DNA from: Sisyra terminalis
Taxonomy: Eukaryota > Arthropoda > Insecta > Neuroptera > Sisyridae
Direction: 5' to 3'
Length of the DNA stretch: 64,000 bases
NCBI GenBank assembly: GCA_958496175.1
Contig: OY292274.1
Coordinates: 12,359,689-12,423,688, forward strand
Shown here one piece after another: positions 60,087 through 64,000 of this stretch. The notes under the pieces are model-generated. The model saw only the letters and a program-made list of their open reading frames with translations. It had not been told where the DNA came from and made no database searches. The position numbers and the translations under genes are program-made. The first letter of the stretch is position 1. Each line of letters starts with the position of its first letter.

Positions 60087-61053
60087 TTTGTACTAGAGGT
60101 ATATTTTATATTTGTATACACGAATTAATTCGTAAATTGTCAATGTATATTTTCCTACAAAAAAATTTAGAAAGAATACTTCATAACATACAAAAAAATC
60201 GATTAGCAGCTAAAGCATTTTTGTTATTATACCTATAAGTTGATAATTAGAAGTTTGACTCATTTTATTTTCGATAATAACATACTAATAAAAATTAACG
60301 ACTGTACTATTTTTGTTAGAAAATTGAATTGAAAGTATAATTACCAAAGCCATAACTTAAACTAAAACGGTTTCGAATATTTTTAATTGGAGTGAAAGTT
60401 ATTGTACATCCCCATTTTTTCCCCCAAAATTAAGCTAGAAAATTATGACTACCCACACGTTATTGGACGAAAATCAAACACCTGCTCGGTGTCCGAAATA
60501 TGGCAGAATTTAAGATTTCGTATTGGAATATCACAAACCTAAAGCTAATGCCCATCTAACATGCAAATATTGAGCTAATGTTTAGATTAGAAAAGCACAA
60601 GATTTTTGCGGCTAACTGTTTCGCGTTTCCCCGTTGTTGTCGATAACGGCTGCGCATACAGGCGTCCGGACGCCAGTGTCTATACGGAGCCCTTAAAGGC
60701 TACAACACGTATCAGTGTTGTTCGCACCGTCTTTGCTACCCCATATTCGTCGCGACATCCCCGATTCGTCAATCACGTTTCAACCACGTTACCATTTATT
60801 TCGAAAATTTCAAATCTCATATCGATTGCTAAAATAGACTTCATTTTAACTTTAAACATATCTTCATCATATCTTTGTTTAAATTTTTTAAACAAAATTT
60901 TTATTGCTATACAACTTTTGAAAAGGACATTACCAACGCGAGTTTCATAAAAAAAAAACTTTATAAGTGATTCAAGTGTCAAACAAAAAAAAGATGCACA
61001 AGAGTGTGTGTTGAACTTGTTGATTGTTAAAAAAAATTTATTTGAAAGAAAAA
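60087..61053. other. Possible promoter/5' UTR region of the 61-kb gene
   Basis: AT-rich to about 60600. It then has a marked G+C-richer stretch (60605-60790) with a perfect 14-bp palindrome GGCGTCCGGACGCC at 60661-60674. No TATA box was assigned. The 114-codon frame at 60606-60950 spans the GC-rich stretch but then runs into AT-rich sequence and shows no motif. Confidence 0.3.
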
Positions 61054-61302
61054 ATGGCTGTCAAAACATTACTTCCACTGCTAGCAGCTTTTGGAATGGT
61101 TATAGCAAGATCGACTCTGGCGACGGTTGTTCAGACGGGTGCTAGGACTGCAGACTCTTCAAAAAAAGGTGGGACATCAGGCATAGATGATACAAGTAGT
61201 TCTTTTGTGTGTGATGAAGCTGAACAAGGCGTCTCAAAGCTCTTTAATGAGAAGTACAATTTTAATTGTGCAGATATTATCAAAGTGTGCCGCGCACTTT
61301 GA
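61054..61302 (+). CDS. Small secreted peptide, unidentified
   Basis: I chose the ATG at 61054 because its context (GAAAAAATGG) is good and it opens directly with a signal peptide: MAVKTLLPLLAAFGMVIARS, a K, a 14-residue hydrophobic core and small residues at the likely cleavage point. An upstream in-frame ATG (61024) would add ten residues. The mature part, about 62 residues, is Thr/Ser/Gly-rich, then has three cysteines (VCDEAEQ, FNCADI, KVCRAL). It ends at TGA 61300-61302. It may be complete or only the first exon of a longer secreted protein. No family recognised. It is less AT-rich than its surroundings. Confidence 0.45.
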   Translation: MAVKTLLPLLAAFGMVIARSTLATVVQTGARTADSSKKGGTSGIDDTSSSFVCDEAEQGVSKLFNEKYNFNCADIIKVCRAL

Positions 61303-63289
61303 CAACGATGAGTGCAGGGACTCTTTTGCACCAAGTGGATTGAAATTTTATAGGCAGAAGTAGGAGAGTTAGGCTCGTCATTTTTTCCTTTAAAGAATTG
61401 ATGATTTCAAGAAGTTCTGTTCGCAAATTTGTTTGAAATGAAGATATTTTTGAAGAGGTGGCTTAAAGAAAATCCCAACTCATTTCTGGATTCATCATCT
61501 TATAGAGATAGTAAAATGAAAAAAAAAACGAGAAAAAAATGTGTTCCCTAGTTGTAATTGGCTTAGAGTTTAAGGCTTGAGAAAACATTTATTTAATTCT
61601 TGAAAAAGACAGAACAATAATATTTCGTAATACTTTTCCCTGCATCTATTCCTCTAGCTCTATAATGCTTACCTATGATTTTTGCCAGTCTTTTAATTTT
61701 CCTGGAAGAAATATGTTTAAAATATACTCAAAATTTTTATGTTCTAAATCACTTAACTTCCTACAGTAGTTATTATTATTGAACTTTTTAAAACTTAACA
61801 CTAAAACATTCATAACTAAGGTGGACGAAGTACCCAGAATGATTATTTTTCTGTTAGATTATTTTAGTTGGCTATCTACAAAATATGACCGTTATTCAAA
61901 AAATATTTTTAAAACGAGCACCTTCAAAAATCAAAAAAAAAATCATTTATTAATTTGTTGTGTAAAGCTCTTAAAAATTTTATCGCAATTTCAATAAGTT
62001 TATTATTGATTCCGAACCTGTAGTTGATCATCAATTTGTTGTGATTCTGAGGATCTTTTATTTCTAATTGATTAACACTTTGTAATTTTTTGTGCGAAGT
62101 TTCGCGGTTTATTATAGCGCTTTTAACTTTTATTATAATATTATTTTTATTCGCTTGAAAAAGCAATAATTAACTGCAAAACGTCGTACAAGGAAAGACA
62201 AAGTGTAAATTATTTAAAAATACAAGATCCTCAAAAATCTTGGGAACCACAACAAATTGCATTTCAATAAGTTTTTGCTTAAAAACAGAGCAATTAAATA
62301 ATTAAAATAATTGAGTAATTTAATATAATCAGGCTCCAAAGACGGTGAAACCCATCGACTAGGTGATGATAAATGTTTTTTGTGGTTTACATGAAATTGT
62401 CTAAATTGATTACTTGAAAATATTGACAATAAAAAAGTAAGTATTATTTGATGATTTGTTATTAATCAAAAATTAATATGCTTAAGAGAATAAAATTTTT
62501 TTTTTCTTTTGCGTATAATTTTTTTTTCCAATAGAAATGTACTTGTATAAACCTGCGCAGTTTTGATACAACTAATCGTCAGATTTACATATTGATATTT
62601 TTTGTTTTCAAGAAATATTTTTTTTTTATATTCAAATAAATTTCACAATCTGCATAGGGTTGCAATAAGTGCATTCAATCCAAAGACAATCACATGTTAG
62701 AACTAGTCCCAGTAGATTAGTGCTGTATAAGTACAAAATTTTTTAACAATCAATAGCAACAATACATGTAATTTTTATAGCAAAAACAACAATCAACAGT
62801 AGCAAAAAGAATAATAATAATAGTCTATAATAACAATATCAATGCTAAAAACAATGTTAAACATTAGTATATAAGTAATGTATAAAAATAAAGCTATATA
62901 ATAAGAAATAATAATTTGGCGACAGATAGTTAATAGGAATATTTGTTTAGTTACAAAATCTATCAGGCAAATCTATTACATTCCATTTTTGTAACCTTCT
63001 TATCATCTCACTGTTGTCCAATAAGTTTATTGCGAGATGGTTGGAATGATCGTCTAGTTTTGTCACTAAATGTATTTCTTACTAAACCGTTGAATTTCCT
63101 CCTTTACAGATGGCATTTCTGTATCTTTATGTATTTTTTTATTGTTTACATACCATGGATCACCGATTATTTAAAAATAAATATATAGTGGTTTTTTGTG
63201 AAAGTAGGAGTTGATCACATTGAAACTTTTTTTGAAGTTCACCAAAAATTTTAATTTTTGAGAGATTTAAACATGTAAGCGAACATTAA
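61303..63289. other. Unannotated AT-rich DNA
   Basis: Short frames at 61779-61997, 61924-62166, 62214-62429 and 62943-63188 show no motifs. A GCAAAACGTCGTACAAGG stretch near 62178 recalls PLE tails but is too decayed to call. No other feature. Confidence 0.25.
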
Positions 63290-63333
63290 ATGAATGAATA
63301 ATAATATATTTCCTATGACTCAATTTTTTTTCT

Positions 63334-63382
63334 TTATTACGACGCGTTTCAACAGCTTTTGATTGTCATCATCAGGTAATAA
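63334..63382 (-). ncRNA. Hammerhead ribozyme, type I, in PLE copy B
   Basis: Minus strand: stem I TTATTAC/GTAATAA (63376-63382 with 63334-63340), seven perfect pairs. The core CTGATGA is at 63369-63375. After one unpaired T comes stem II GACA/TGTT (three Watson-Crick pairs and one G-T). GAAA is at 63347-63350, and the cleavage triplet GTC at 63341-63343 would cut just before GTAATAA. Stem III can form only one or two pairs within a monomer, but ACGCGT (63342-63347) is self-complementary and could make a dimeric stem. All conserved core positions are present. Confidence 0.72.
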
Positions 63383-63555
63383 TTATTTTGTCAATAGTAA
63401 ACAAATTTCATATAAGTTATTTGTTTTATATAATTTGTCGTTAAGGATATTATTAGGATATAGTTTGTGTGCTTTGTATATTTCATATTCTTCTAGGGTG
63501 TTCATATGTGATCCTTTCTTGCAAATATTTACTGACTTAAAATTTGTTTCGAAAT

Positions 63556-63798
63556 TTAAGCATTGATGATTTTCGCCATAAAGGTGTTTTGTAAAATTTG
63601 AAGTTGTTGTTGAAGTAGGTTTCTTGGATGTATGTTCCTTATATCTTGTTCCAAAAGATCTACCAGTTTGGCCAATGTAGATTTTCCACAGGAACTACAT
63701 TTAATTTTATATATTCCGGTTTTATTTTTCATTGTTATTTGGTTGTTCTCCAATGGTTTTAGAATTTTCATCATGTTGGCCAATGTAGAATTTTTCAT
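63556..63798 (-). pseudogene. PLE GIY-YIG endonuclease fragment, copy B
   Basis: Begins MKNSTLANMMKILKP and has GIYKIKCSSCGK, matching copy A, but a small deletion around the YIG strand (near 63675-63690, plus strand TGTAGATTTTCCACAGG versus TGTAGTATTTTTCACAGG in copy A) shifts the frame. The remaining residues to the stop are out of frame. It is therefore non-functional. Confidence 0.7.
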
Positions 63799-64000
63799 GT
63801 TATTTGGTAATCAACGACATAATGAACTTGTTTACACCATCATACAACAAAACTATTTCACTTTTTATCAAAAATTTTATCACTAAATCGAAGACTTGAC
63901 CATGGGTTACCCTTTGTCAGGACTACTACCCGATATTTACATGAATCATTTTGAAAATAAATATATTATGAACAATATCTAGAAAAATAATATAATATAT

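Larger units (their letters stand above)
63290..64000. mobile_element. Penelope-like element copy B, cut by window end
   Basis: Aligns with copy A (18629-19383) throughout: hammerhead tail, GIY-YIG domain on the minus strand, junction, and RT start on the plus strand (QQNYFTFYQKFYH, then a decayed GYPLSGLLPDIYM near 63905-63945). The RT continues beyond the window. The shared opposed structure means this is an architecture that has been copied, not a one-off rearrangement. Confidence 0.75.

Noticed and set aside
62090..62205. Further hammerhead-like stretch (CTTGAAAAAGC ... AAAACGTCGTACAAGG)
   Set aside because: The CUGANGA core is absent and the two would-be stem I strands are not complementary. 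At best it is a decayed PLE tail.

Overview
The window is AT-rich (roughly three quarters A+T) eukaryotic DNA, almost certainly from an insect or close arthropod relative. The reasons are poly-T/poly-A and TA microsatellites, GT..AG introns of insect size, a Ty3/gypsy LTR retrotransposon, Penelope-like elements (PLEs) with GIY-YIG endonuclease, Jockey-type LINE pieces and many Helitrons. No prokaryotic operons, rRNA, convincing free-standing tRNA genes or CRISPR arrays were seen. Host genes are sparse and the window is mostly mobile and repetitive DNA.

Layout. 1-4.5 kb: unannotated sequence, a TIR-bounded DNA element (1145-2137) and an internally deleted Helitron (2417-3710). 4.57-7.99 kb: a 94-bp-period satellite with a higher-order repeat, lying between two inverted copies of another repeat. 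8-18.6 kb: mainly unannotated DNA, with a hammerhead-ribozyme-bearing PLE tail (11241-11485) and a candidate small spliced gene on the minus strand (about 14.04-14.6 kb). 18.63-21.77 kb: a PLE interrupted just after its YVDD box by a 2.2-kb Helitron. 22.69-23.15 kb: two exons of an unidentified host gene on the minus strand. 24.17-26.51 kb: a full-length Helitron with canonical ends. 26.6-31.5 kb: a young LTR retrotransposon with identical 286-bp LTRs, inserted in a TA microsatellite. It lies beside a perfect 416-bp palindrome and a second type of Helitron 3' end. 34.7-60.1 kb: long-inverted-repeat (foldback) elements (one with an 8-bp target duplication), more Helitron copies, a decayed Jockey-like LINE, a decayed DDE-type transposase-like gene and a LINE RNase H fragment. 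61 kb: a short ORF encoding a possible secreted peptide behind a GC-rich stretch. 63.29 kb to the end: a second PLE with the same inverted EN/RT architecture and the best hammerhead ribozyme.

The most informative observations are these. (1) Five hammerhead-like motifs of three different sequence types lie in PLE tails, three of them with intact cores. (2) The LTR element has an 11-nt PBS complementary to its own LTR, suggesting Tf1-like self-priming, plus a -1 frameshift heptamer directly at the gag stop. (3) Two PLE copies share the same opposed EN/RT junction. (4) A Helitron family carries a tRNA-like segment with Pol III boxes. (5) A perfect palindrome suggests either very recent inverted duplication or an assembly artefact. 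All homology calls come from reading motifs by eye; no database search was run.
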